From Streptococcus sanguinis (lineage in GTDB: Bacteria > Bacillota > Bacilli > Lactobacillales > Streptococcaceae), in assembly GCF_003943655.1 (NCBI RefSeq), contig NZ_RJMM01000013.1, positions 1-60,001 of the forward strand: 60,001 nt of DNA, read 5' to 3'. A model generated the notes under the pieces. The model did no database searches, had not been told where the DNA came from, and saw only the letters and a program-made list of their open reading frames with translations. This document shows positions 23,042-30,979 of this stretch, piece after piece; the first letter of the stretch is position 1, and each line of letters starts with the position of its first letter. The translations under genes were made by a program, and so were the position numbers.

Positions 23042-23902
23042 ATGAAAAGAAAGACTAGTCAGAAAAGGAATTCTAAGAGCTTGCAAGGCTGGGCTGGGCT
23101 GACTCTGGCCTTGATTTTAGCTCTGGCTGGCTATTTCTGGGGACAGGATGGTCAGCAGCCACTTCAGAGTCCAAATTCAGAAATTAGAGTTGGGCAAGTC
23201 CAAGATCAGGGCACCCCTAGTCAGGAACTGGCTGAGAGTGTTCTGACGGATGCTGTCCGAGCTCAGCTCAAAGGTAGCATTGAATGGAACGGGGCTGGCG
23301 CCTTTATCGTGAATGGGAATAAGACGGATTTGGATGCGGGGATTTCTAGTAAGCCCTACGCTGACAATAAGACCAAGCTTGTTCAAGGGAAAACCCTTCC
23401 GACGGTGGCGAATGCCTTTTTATCGAAGTCTACCCGCCAGTACAAAAAACGGGAAGAAACTGGAAATGCCAACACTTCATGGGTACCGGCAGGTTGGCAT
23501 CAACTCAAGAACCTCCCTGGTGAGTACAATCATGCTGTGGACCGCGGACATCTCTTGGCCTATTCGCTGATCGGTGGTTTGAAGGGCTTTGATGCCTCTA
23601 CCAGCAATCCTGCCAATATTGCTGTGCAGACGGCTTGGTCCAACCAAGCCAATGAAGCGGATTCAACAGGGCAGAATTACTATGAGACAAAGATCCGGAA
23701 GGCTTTGGATAAGAACAAGCGGGTGCGCTACCGGGTAACCTTGATTTATGCTACCGAGACTGATTTAGTGCCGGTTGGGTCACATTTAGAGGCCAAGTCC
23801 AGTGATGGCAGTCTGGAATTCAATGTCTTTATCCCGAATGTGCAAAAAGGGATTCGCCTAGACTATAATAGTGGCAGGGTCAGTCTGGATAGAGGTTCTT
23901 AA
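23042..23902 (+). CDS. endA: Membrane-anchored DNA-entry nuclease
   Basis: EndA is the non-specific nuclease that degrades one strand during DNA uptake in transformation and can also degrade extracellular DNA. The 286-residue protein has a basic N-terminus, an uncleaved signal anchor (about residues 17-32) and a beta-beta-alpha-metal nuclease domain. The catalytic DRGH motif is in [17 protein letters not shown] and the metal-binding Asn in [18 protein letters not shown]. It follows epuA by 58 bases with only a weak AAAGAAAG ribosome site. Confidence 0.93.
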   Translation: MKRKTSQKRNSKSLQGWAGLTLALILALAGYFWGQDGQQPLQSPNSEIRVGQVQDQGTPSQELAESVLTDAVRAQLKGSIEWNGAGAFIVNGNKTDLDAGISSKPYADNKTKLVQGKTLPTVANAFLSKSTRQYKKREETGNANTSWVPAGWHQLKNLPGEYNHAVDRGHLLAYSLIGGLKGFDASTSNPANIAVQTAWSNQANEADSTGQNYYETKIRKALDKNKRVRYRVTLIYATETDLVPVGSHLEAKSSDGSLEFNVFIPNVQKGIRLDYNSGRVSLDRGS

Positions 23903-24079
23903 TTTTATACTCAAAAATGGATTTGCAAAGAGTATTCATTAGAATGAAAAGAAATGGTTGCAGATTTGTAGTCATTTTCTTTTATACTAATAGATAGAAA
24001 GAAGTCGGACTTTTCAGTCTTCTTTAAGAAAGCGGTGGTAAAATCAACGTTCTCTTACAATCTAGTAAAGGAGGTTGCA

Positions 24080-24799
24080 ATGGGACTTATTTTTAAAAGT
24101 ATCCGGTTCCTCATGCGTCTGATTGGGCGCGTGGTTTGGGGGCTTGCCTGGTCCTTTGTCCTGAGCTTTATGGTTATTGTCGGAATTTTCTATTTTACCA
24201 CTTCGACAGAACCGGGTACAGAGGGACTGACGCAGGCTGTTCAGACAGCTGTTGGCAGAGTGGATCAATTTTTAAATCACCAAGGCATTTCCACGGGGCT
24301 TCACAGCAGTGAGGAGACGCAGACGGATCAGCTGACAGATGAGCATGCAACAACAGGGGCTCGTTGGGATCAGCCAAGCGCCACGATTTATATCGATACA
24401 AATAATGAAACCTTCCGTTCAGCCTATAAGGAGGCCATTGATTCTTGGAATCAAACAGGTGCCTTCACCTTTCAAATCATCAATGACAAAGACAAGGCGG
24501 ACATTGTCGCGACGGAGATGAACGATGGCAACATCAGTGCAGCTGGTGAAGCTGAGTCGCAGACCAATCTTCTAACCAAGCGGTTTACCCATGTCACGGT
24601 TCGCCTTAATAGTTACTACCTGCTGGACAGTCGTTATGCTTATTCTCATGAGCGGATTGTCAATACAGCAGCGCACGAATTGGGCCATGCTATCGGATTA
24701 GACCATAATGAGGAGGAATCAGTAATGCAGTCAGCAGGCTCATTTTACAGTATCCAGCCGACAGATATCCAGGCTGTAAAAGACTTGTATCAATCGTAA
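24080..24799 (+). CDS. Membrane-anchored matrixin-like zinc metalloprotease
   Basis: The start at 24080 is chosen for the perfect AAAGGAGG five bases upstream; it gives 239 residues. An N-terminal membrane segment (about 18-38) is followed by an outer linker and a metzincin domain. The zinc motif HELGHAIGLDH has His199, Glu200, His203 and His209, and a Met-turn follows in EESVMQSAG. The closest family is the matrixin-like (M10-type) proteases, which lack a recognised propeptide here. Substrate unknown. A small membrane protein gene starts 4 bases after its stop. Confidence 0.85.
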   Translation: MGLIFKSIRFLMRLIGRVVWGLAWSFVLSFMVIVGIFYFTTSTEPGTEGLTQAVQTAVGRVDQFLNHQGISTGLHSSEETQTDQLTDEHATTGARWDQPSATIYIDTNNETFRSAYKEAIDSWNQTGAFTFQIINDKDKADIVATEMNDGNISAAGEAESQTNLLTKRFTHVTVRLNSYYLLDSRYAYSHERIVNTAAHELGHAIGLDHNEEESVMQSAGSFYSIQPTDIQAVKDLYQS

Positions 24800-24803
24800 G
24801 CCT

Positions 24804-25169
24804 ATGTTAAAATCTATTTTTTACTTGATTCGACACTTTCCAGAGCAAGTTTTTCTCTTTGTTTTTAACTCAGGAATCTTTGTCTGGCTATGGAAAAGCG
24901 GCAATGAGATTGCCAACCAGCTAGGAGTGACAGCGGCTTGGGAAAATCATGTTCCGGCGCCCATTCAGCTCTTCTTCGGCCAGAATATTGAGGCAGTTCA
25001 GGGATTTTTTCACAATTCCGCCTTTATGTGGCTAGTCGGGTCCATGATTATCCTTCTGGTTATTCGTCTAATCAAGGGAATGATTAAATTTGTTGTCTTT
25101 GCGGTTCTGATTCTGCTGGGAATTTATCTGATTTTGCAGAATCAATCTATTCTCAATAGTTTTATGTAG
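24804..25169 (+). CDS. Small multi-pass membrane protein paired with the protease
   Basis: The 121-residue protein has hydrophobic stretches at about residues 13-31, 71-88 and 91-111, with a short soluble middle part (AAWENHVPAPIQLFFGQNIEA). I do not recognise a family. It starts 4 bases after the metalloprotease stop, so the two are coupled. It could hold the protease in place, control it, or be its substrate; that is inference from position only. Confidence 0.7.
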   Translation: MLKSIFYLIRHFPEQVFLFVFNSGIFVWLWKSGNEIANQLGVTAAWENHVPAPIQLFFGQNIEAVQGFFHNSAFMWLVGSMIILLVIRLIKGMIKFVVFAVLILLGIYLILQNQSILNSFM

Positions 25170-25345
25170 AGGCTGGGACAAAAGTCCTAGCCTCTCAATT
25201 GTCTTTGTATTGTCAAGCAAGACGCAGTGGTTGAGTGGGCTCTACTACGCTGATTTCATCAGCTTTTACAGCCCTACTCAACTGTGCGGAGGTGGGACGA
25301 CGAAATCGAATTCTAACGAATTACCGATTTCTGTCCCACTCTCTT
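25168..25345. repeat. Composite intergenic repeat with three hairpins
   Basis: Three dyads follow one another. First, GAGGCTGGGAC / GTCCTAGCCTC around AAAA. Second, GTTGAGTGGGC pairing with GCCCTACTCAAC. Third, a long GTGGGAC...GTCCCAC stem containing CGAAATCG/CGATTTC. The last is followed by TCTCTTTTTCTTTT and should act as a terminator for the upstream genes. The first hairpin has a relative at 40869-40897, so this is part of a dispersed family. Confidence 0.6.
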
Positions 25346-25406
25346 TTTCTTTTGGGAAGCTGAGTTCGCTTTCTCTTGAATTCTGATAGCTGTGCTTCTG
25401 GAAATC

Positions 25407-25415
25407 TGCTATAAT
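25407..25415 (+). promoter_or_regulatory. Extended -10 placing transcription start at the ATG
   Basis: TGCTATAAT ends 6 bases before the ATG at 25422, so the expected first transcribed base is the A of the start codon. No Shine-Dalgarno sequence lies between. Confidence 0.55.
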
Positions 25416-25421
25416 GGTCTT

Positions 25422-27317
25422 ATGATTATTTTACAAGCAAGCAAGATTGAGCGCTCTTTTGCAGGGGAGCTTCTTTTTGACAATATTAACCTGCAAGTGG
25501 ATGAGGGTGATCGGATTGCTCTCGTCGGTAAAAATGGAGCTGGCAAGTCAACCCTGCTCAAGATTTTGGTGGGCGAGGAAGAGCCTACTTCTGGTCAAAT
25601 CAATAAAAAACGAGACCTGTCTCTGTCCTATCTGGCTCAGGATAGCCGCTTTGAGTCGGAGAATACTATCTACGATGAGATGCTGCTAGTCTTTGATAGT
25701 CTGCGTCAGCAAGAAAAACGCTTGCGGCAGATGGAGCTGCAAATGGGAGAATTGTCAGGGGAAGACCTGACTGCTCTCATGACCCTGTACGACCAGCTGT
25801 CAGAGGACTTTCGCCAGAAAGGTGGTTTTACCTACGAGGCCGATATTCGAGCTATTTTGAATGGCTTCAAGTTTGACCAGTCCATGTGGCAGATGAAGAT
25901 TTCTGAGCTTTCAGGTGGGCAGAATACCCGTCTAGCTCTGGCTAAGATGCTTTTGGAAAAGCCAGAACTGCTGGTCCTGGACGAGCCGACCAACCACTTG
26001 GATATCGAGACCATTGCCTGGCTAGAGACTTACTTAGTCAACTACAGCGGTGCCTTGATCATTGTCAGTCACGACCGCTATTTCCTAGACAAGGTTGTGA
26101 CCATCACGCTGGATTTGACCAAGCATTCCTTGGACCGCTATGCGGGCAATTACTCTAGCTTTGTGGTCCAAAAGGAGCAGAAGCTGGTCACTGAAGCCAA
26201 GAACTATGAAAAGCAACAGAAAGAAATCGCTGCTTTGGAGGACTTTGTCAATCGCAATCTGGTCCGGGCCTCCACTACCAAGCGAGCTCAGTCCCGCCGT
26301 AAGCAGCTGGAAAAGATGGAGCGTTTGGACAGACCCGAAACCGGCGGTCGCTCGGCCAATATGACTTTCAAAGCCGATAAAGTTTCAGGAAATGTCGTTC
26401 TGACTCTGGAAGATGCAGCTATTGGCTACGGAGAGGAAGTCCTGTCGGAGCCGATTAACCTCGACATTCGCAAGTTCAATGCGGTAGCTATTGTCGGACC
26501 AAATGGGATTGGAAAGACGACCTTAATTAAGTCACTAATCGGTCAAGTGCCCTTCATCAGAGGCAAGGAGCAGCTGGGAGCTAATGTGGAAGTGGGCTAC
26601 TATGACCAGACCCAGAGCAAACTGACTGCCAGCAATACGGTACTTGACGAGCTATGGAATGACTTCAAGTTGACGCCAGAGGTCGAAATTCGCAATCGCT
26701 TAGGCGCTTTCCTCTTCTCGGGAGACGATGTCAAGAAGTCTGTCGGCATGCTATCGGGTGGAGAGCGGGCGCGGTTGCTTCTAGCCAAGCTGTCTATGGA
26801 AAACAACAACTTCCTCATCCTGGACGAGCCGACCAACCACCTGGACATTGACAGCAAGGAAGTGCTGGAAAATGCCCTGATTGACTTTGACGGCACCCTG
26901 CTCTTTGTCAGCCACGACCGTTACTTTATCAATCGCGTAGCCACCCAGATCATCGAGCTTTCTGAGACAGGCTCCACCCTTTATCTGGGTGATTATGACT
27001 ACTATTTGGAGAAAAAGGCAGAGCAGGAAGCCTTGCGTGAGGAAACAGAGCAGACTAGTCTTGACAAACCTGCCCCGGCCAATGACTATCAGCTTCAAAA
27101 GGAAAACCAGAAAGAACAGCGCCGGCTGGCCCGCCGCCTAGAACAACTGGAAGCGCAAATCGAGGACTTGGACAGCCAGATCAGTCAGCTTCAGGAAGCC
27201 ATGCAGGCCACTAATGACGCTGCCGAACTCATGGAGAGCCAGCAGCAAATTGACCAGCTGACTGCTGCCCAAGAAGAAGCCATGCTAGAATGGGAAGAAC
27301 TGGCGGAGAAGGTGTAG
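25422..27317 (+). CDS. ABC-F family ATPase (translation-associated, YdiF/Uup type)
   Basis: ABC-F proteins have two ATPase domains and no membrane part, and act on ribosomes. The 631-residue protein shows Walker A GKNGAGKST (about 38) and GPNGIGKTT (about 360). Both halves have the signature (LSGGQNTRLALAKMLLEKPELLVLDEPTNHLD; LSGGERARLLLAKLSMENNNFLILDEPTNHLD). The inter-domain linker is charged (KRAQSRRKQLEKMERLDRPE), and a C-terminal coiled coil follows. The start at 25422 (MIILQASKIERSF) fits the family; earlier in-frame codons would lie upstream of the promoter -10. Known resistance subfamilies cannot be assigned from sequence by eye. Confidence 0.92.
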   Translation: MIILQASKIERSFAGELLFDNINLQVDEGDRIALVGKNGAGKSTLLKILVGEEEPTSGQINKKRDLSLSYLAQDSRFESENTIYDEMLLVFDSLRQQEKRLRQMELQMGELSGEDLTALMTLYDQLSEDFRQKGGFTYEADIRAILNGFKFDQSMWQMKISELSGGQNTRLALAKMLLEKPELLVLDEPTNHLDIETIAWLETYLVNYSGALIIVSHDRYFLDKVVTITLDLTKHSLDRYAGNYSSFVVQKEQKLVTEAKNYEKQQKEIAALEDFVNRNLVRASTTKRAQSRRKQLEKMERLDRPETGGRSANMTFKADKVSGNVVLTLEDAAIGYGEEVLSEPINLDIRKFNAVAIVGPNGIGKTTLIKSLIGQVPFIRGKEQLGANVEVGYYDQTQSKLTASNTVLDELWNDFKLTPEVEIRNRLGAFLFSGDDVKKSVGMLSGGERARLLLAKLSMENNNFLILDEPTNHLDIDSKEVLENALIDFDGTLLFVSHDRYFINRVATQIIELSETGSTLYLGDYDYYLEKKAEQEALREETEQTSLDKPAPANDYQLQKENQKEQRRLARRLEQLEAQIEDLDSQISQLQEAMQATNDAAELMESQQQIDQLTAAQEEAMLEWEELAEKV

Positions 27318-27363
27318 AAGGAGCCAATCGAACCTGCGCAAAGATGCCTAGTTTCCATGTAAA

Positions 27364-27383
27364 ATGAGCTCCCCAGAGCTCAT
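27364..27383 (+). other. Perfect 8-bp hairpin after the ABC-F gene
   Basis: ATGAGCTC and GAGCTCAT pair around CCCA. No T run follows, so termination is uncertain. It lies inside a wider inverted repeat, CATGTAAAA at 27357 and TTTTACATG near 27434. Confidence 0.5.
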
Positions 27384-27479
27384 AATACTTAATTCACATG
27401 TGAAATCAGCTAAAAAAGAGTAAAAAACGAATTTTTACATGTGCTCTGAGATTTTTTCGAGGAAAAGAAAGCATTCTTC

Positions 27480-27642
27480 ATGCAATCTAAGTTCTTTTAA
27501 AGACAAGTCAGTCCGTCAGATTTTCTGAAAAGCTATTTTGGAGCAAAATGACTCTGTCAGATTTTCTGACAGTTGGTCTGAGAGCAAATCCCGAACTTTC
27601 TATTTTCTGACGAGTTCTTTTAGCAGAATCTGCCTTTTCTGA
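27480..27642. repeat. Degenerate 41-base tandem repeats upstream of rgg
   Basis: TTTTCTGA starts at 27521, 27562 and 27603, exactly 41 bases apart, and again at 27635. Other positions also repeat in register. GAGCAAA lies 20 bases into the units at 27521 and 27562, AGTTCTTTTA lies 10 bases into the units at 27480 and 27603, and GTCAGA closes two units. A perfect hairpin CTGTCAGA-TTT-TCTGACAG lies at 27554-27572. Since 41 is not a multiple of three, the array is unlikely to be coding. The rest of the 458-base gap shows no supported gene. Confidence 0.6.
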
Positions 27643-27775
27643 TTTTCAGTCGATAAGATTTTGACGAAAAGAGCCTCGTCTGAAAATAAAATCCGAACAA
27701 GGGGCGGTGAAGATAGTTTTGAAAGAGCGACTAGGAAAGCGAAACAGCAATTAAAGGAATTGAAGTGGTAAACAA

Positions 27776-28639
27776 ATGGAAAATTTAGGCAAAGTTTTTC
27801 GCGATTTTCGTTTAAATGGACATTATTCTTTGAAGGAAGCAGCTGGTCAGGTTTGCTCGACTTCTCAGCTGTCTCGTTTTGAGCTGGGTGAGTCGGATAT
27901 GACTCTCTCGAAATTTTTAGATCTCTTGGATAATATCCATATGACTCTTGAAAATTTTATGGACAAGGCACGGAATTTCCAGCAGCATGAGCACGTGTCC
28001 ATGATGGGTCAGATTATCCCTCTTTACTACTCAAATGACATCAAGGGATTTCAAGACTTGCAAGCAGAGCAGTTGGAAAAGGCCAAGGCCAGTAACACGC
28101 CTCTTTACTATGAGCTGAATTGGATTTTGATGCAGGGCTTGATTTGTCAGCGAGACAGCCAGTTTTGTATGAGGCAAGAGGATTTAGATAAGGTGGCCGA
28201 TTATCTCTTTCAAGCGGAAGATTGGACCATGTACGAGCTTATCCTCTTTGGCAATCTCTATAGTTTCTATGATGTGGACTACGTCTACCGTCTGGGCAAG
28301 GAAGTCATGGAGCGGGAGGACTACTACCAAGAAATCGGTCGCCATAAGAGGCTAGTCTTGATTATAGCGCTCAATTGTTACCAGCATTGTTTGGAAAGTC
28401 GTTCTTTTGATAAGGCTAGTTATTTTGAGGCTTACGTGGAGAAAATCATTGGCAAGGACATTAAACTCTATGAACGCAATGTGTTCCTCTATCTCAAGGG
28501 GTTTGCTGCTTATCAGAAGGAGCAGAAGAAGCAGGGCATCAAGCAAATGCAGGAAGCCATGCATATCTTTGAAGTGCTGGAACTACCTGAGCAAGTCGAC
28601 TATTATCAAGATCATTTCCATAAGTTTGTAAAAGTATGA
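27776..28639 (+). CDS. Rgg/GadR/MutR-family transcriptional regulator
   Basis: The 287-residue protein has an N-terminal XRE-type helix-turn-helix (GKVFRDFRLNGHYSLKEAAGQVCSTSQLSRFELGESDMTLSKFLDLLDNIHMTL, residues about 5-60). A long all-helical, TPR-like domain with repeated Tyr/Leu-rich helices follows. Length and layout match stand-alone Rgg regulators, several of which bind short secreted peptides. No SHP-type peptide gene was found next to it. Downstream is an MFS exporter with an activator-type promoter, the likely target. The promoter of rgg itself is not clear. Confidence 0.88.
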   Translation: MENLGKVFRDFRLNGHYSLKEAAGQVCSTSQLSRFELGESDMTLSKFLDLLDNIHMTLENFMDKARNFQQHEHVSMMGQIIPLYYSNDIKGFQDLQAEQLEKAKASNTPLYYELNWILMQGLICQRDSQFCMRQEDLDKVADYLFQAEDWTMYELILFGNLYSFYDVDYVYRLGKEVMEREDYYQEIGRHKRLVLIIALNCYQHCLESRSFDKASYFEAYVEKIIGKDIKLYERNVFLYLKGFAAYQKEQKKQGIKQMQEAMHIFEVLELPEQVDYYQDHFHKFVKV

Positions 28640-28640
28640 T

Positions 28641-28689
28641 TTCCCAAATATGGGAAAAACAAAGAACCTCTCTCCATTCCTGATACAAT
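28641..28689 (+). promoter_or_regulatory. Dyad and extended -10 before the MFS gene
   Basis: TTCCCA-AATA-TGGGAA (28641-28656) is a 6-bp dyad centred about 47 bases before the expected start. TGATACAAT (28681-28689) is an extended -10, while the -35 position (AAAGAA) is poor. This is the layout of a promoter needing an activator; Rgg encoded just upstream is the obvious candidate (inference). Confidence 0.5.
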
Positions 28690-28717
28690 AGTTTCAGAAA
28701 TGGAAGGAGGTATTTTT

Positions 28718-29899
28718 ATGAATCGACAGGCAGTACAGCTGATTACACGGGCTGCTATTAATAAAATTGGAAACATGCTTTATGACTATGGAAACAGCAT
28801 CTGGCTTGCTTCTTTAGGAGCTCTGGGGCAGACGGTGCTGGGCATTTACCAGATATCGGAGCTAGTCACTTCCATCTTATTCAATCCTTTTGGGGGAGCC
28901 ATTACGGACCGCTTTTCCAGGCGTAAGGTTTTGATGGTAACAGATTTGATTTGTGCTGGTCTTTGTCTGCTGATTTCTTTTATATCTAATGACCAGCTCA
29001 TGATTGGAGCACTGATTTTTGCCAATGTGGTTCAGGCTATAGCCTTTGCTTTTTCTAGGCCAGCTAATAAGTCTTATATTACCGAAATTGTGGACAAGGA
29101 AGACATCGTGGCCTACAATTCTCATCTGGAACTGGCCTTGCAGGTTATCAGTGTTTCAGCTCCAGTTTTGTCTTTTATCGTGATGCAGTATGCAAATCTT
29201 CGCGTGACTCTTCAGCTGGATGCGCTGAGCTTCTTTCTGGCTTTTGCCCTGGTTTATTTTCTGCCTAATCATGAGCCAAGCAAGCAAAAGTCGCCCATCA
29301 ATCTTGGAAATATCCTGAGAGATATCAAGGAAGGTTTAGTTTATATCCGTCAGCAAAAAGAAATTTTCTTTCTGCTCTTGGTAGCTTCTGCAGTCAACTT
29401 TTTCTTTGCGGCCTTTAATTATCTATTGCCTTTTACCAATCAGCTCTATGAAAAGACGGGATCTTATGCAAGCATTCTGAGTTTGGGTGCTATAGGCTCA
29501 ATCATTGGAGCCATTCTAGCCAGCAAGGTTAAGGCCAGTATGGGCAACTTACTTGTAGCCCTGCTATTGACCGGTGTTGGAGTTGCAGTCATGGGCGTCT
29601 CTGCCTTGCTACCGGTTCATCCATATTTTTCTTATTCTGGTAATCTTATCTGTGAGCTCTTTATGACTGTTTTCAACATTCATTTCTTCAGCCAGGTTCA
29701 GACTAAGGTGGACAAGCAGTACCTAGGAAGAGTTTTCTCGACTATCTACACGCTAGCAATTCTTTTCATGCCTCCTGCGACGTTTCTGATGACTCTTCTG
29801 CCGAGTGTCCACACCCTTTCCTTTCTTCTGATTGGTTTCGGAGTGATGGGATTGGCTTTGATTTCCTACCTTTATCAAAAGAAAATAGAAAAAAACTAG
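28718..29899 (+). CDS. MFS transporter, DHA3 / Mef-like drug exporter type
   Basis: The 393-residue protein has about 12 membrane helices. The MFS motif GGAITDRFSRRKVLMVTD lies between helices 2 and 3, and FANVVQAIAFAFSRPANKSYITEIVDKEDIVAYNS is typical of DHA3 exporters related to macrolide efflux proteins. Start ATG 28718 follows AAGGAGG by 7 bases. Substrate cannot be told from sequence. The gene lies 78 bases after rgg, and its stop codon lies inside a bidirectional terminator. Confidence 0.87.
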   Translation: MNRQAVQLITRAAINKIGNMLYDYGNSIWLASLGALGQTVLGIYQISELVTSILFNPFGGAITDRFSRRKVLMVTDLICAGLCLLISFISNDQLMIGALIFANVVQAIAFAFSRPANKSYITEIVDKEDIVAYNSHLELALQVISVSAPVLSFIVMQYANLRVTLQLDALSFFLAFALVYFLPNHEPSKQKSPINLGNILRDIKEGLVYIRQQKEIFFLLLVASAVNFFFAAFNYLLPFTNQLYEKTGSYASILSLGAIGSIIGAILASKVKASMGNLLVALLLTGVGVAVMGVSALLPVHPYFSYSGNLICELFMTVFNIHFFSQVQTKVDKQYLGRVFSTIYTLAILFMPPATFLMTLLPSVHTLSFLLIGFGVMGLALISYLYQKKIEKN

Positions 29900-29925
29900 G
29901 CTGGAGTGATTTCCAACCTAGTTTT
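29892..29925. terminator. Bidirectional terminator containing both stop codons
   Basis: AAAACTAGG and CCTAGTTTT form a 9-bp stem with A and T runs on both sides. The TAG of the MFS gene (plus) and the TAG of the lapA-like gene (minus) are each formed by the CTAG of one arm. Confidence 0.8.
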
Positions 29926-30175
29926 CTGTATGGGAATTTTTAAGTGCTTCTTTGGTTTTCTTAAGCTCTTTTTTCAGTGAGAAATTTTTCACCATGCTGA
30001 TGAGAAAAGTCGTGACAGAACCCAGGAGCACTGAAATTAAAATCAATATAATCAAGGGTAGTTTGAAGCTGAACAAGATAAAGCTAACATTGACACTCTG
30101 CATATTGGCCAAGGAAATACTGGCCACCAATAGAATGGTAATTAAAAGCAGAATATAGTGCAATTTTTCTTTCAT
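29918..30175 (-). CDS. LapA/DUF1049-like small membrane protein
   Basis: The 85-residue protein has two membrane helices (about 6-24 and 37-61) with SVNVSFILFSFKLPLIILILISVLLGS between and a basic C-terminal coil (KKELKKTKEALKN), the DUF1049 (LapA) pattern. Function in Gram-positives is unknown. It starts 18 bases after the gatD stop with an AGGAG site, so it is the last gene of a murT-gatD operon, hinting at an envelope role. Confidence 0.75.
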   Translation of the reverse strand: MKEKLHYILLLITILLVASISLANMQSVNVSFILFSFKLPLIILILISVLLGSVTTFLISMVKNFSLKKELKKTKEALKNSHTEN

Positions 30176-30193
30176 AGTGATTCTCCTGTTTAT

Positions 30194-30979
30194 TTATTCA
30201 AACTCTGCCTTGCTTTTGATATCTCCGTATTCTTCTGGGATTTCTTGGGCTAGGATATCTTCATAAGCCGCCAGTTCAATATCTGAGCCATATTTGTTTT
30301 TCAGAGCGGTGGTCACCAGACGGTAGGCCAAGTTCGCATTGCGGGACAAGATGGGACCATGGAAGTAGGAGCCAAAGACATTTTTATAATGAACACCCTC
30401 GCAACCATCCTCTTGATTGTTGCCATTTCCATAGACAACTTTGCCCAGAGGTTTCTCGTCGTCCGAGAGGAAAGTCCGTCCTTGGTGATTTTCAAAGCCG
30501 TAGTAGGTCTCATCGAATTCATCATTATGAATCTTAATATCACCAATATAGCGATTATTGGTCTGGTTGAGGGTATAGTGACCCATGATGCCCAGACCTT
30601 CAATTCGACGGCCAGAAGCTTCGATATAGTATTGGCCTAAGAGTTGGAAGCCACCACAGATGGCTAGCACTACGCCGTTTTCATTAATAAAGCTTTCCAA
30701 AGCTTCTTTTTTAGCTGGCAGGTCACGAGCCACGATCGTTTGCTCATAGTCTTGACCTCCGCCAAAGAAGACGATGTCGTAGCTGTCCTTTTCAAAGTCA
30801 TCTTCTAGAGAAACGATATCGACTTTAACTCTAGCGCCTAGCTTTTCAGCCACATACTTGAGCATGAGGACATTGCCATTGTCGCCGTAGGTATTCATGA
30901 GATTGCCATAGAGGTGGGCAATCTTTACTTCGTAGCGATAGTCCTGGTTTTCAGGAGAAGTGAGGGATCTGTATACCAT
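30194..30979 (-). CDS. gatD: Lipid II isoglutaminyl synthase, glutaminase subunit
   Basis: GatD supplies ammonia from glutamine to MurT, which amidates the D-Glu of lipid II to iso-Gln, a modification needed for crosslinking in streptococci. The 261-residue class I (CobB/CobQ-type) amidotransferase has the nucleophile Cys in [13 protein letters not shown] (about residue 108) and the His in [12 protein letters not shown]. Its ATG shares one base with the murT stop, so the two are coupled as expected for an obligate complex. Confidence 0.95.
   Translation of the reverse strand: MVYRSLTSPENQDYRYEVKIAHLYGNLMNTYGDNGNVLMLKYVAEKLGARVKVDIVSLEDDFEKDSYDIVFFGGGQDYEQTIVARDLPAKKEALESFINENGVVLAICGGFQLLGQYYIEASGRRIEGLGIMGHYTLNQTNNRYIGDIKIHNDEFDETYYGFENHQGRTFLSDDEKPLGKVVYGNGNNQEDGCEGVHYKNVFGSYFHGPILSRNANLAYRLVTTALKNKYGSDIELAAYEDILAQEIPEEYGDIKSKAEFE

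Noticed and set aside
27548-27610. 20-residue frame MTLSDFLTVGLRANPELSIF with a GGAG upstream, considered as an Rgg-type pheromone
   Set aside because: It lacks the hydrophobic secretion-type start of SHP peptides, is built from the 41-base non-coding repeats, and has no promoter of its own.
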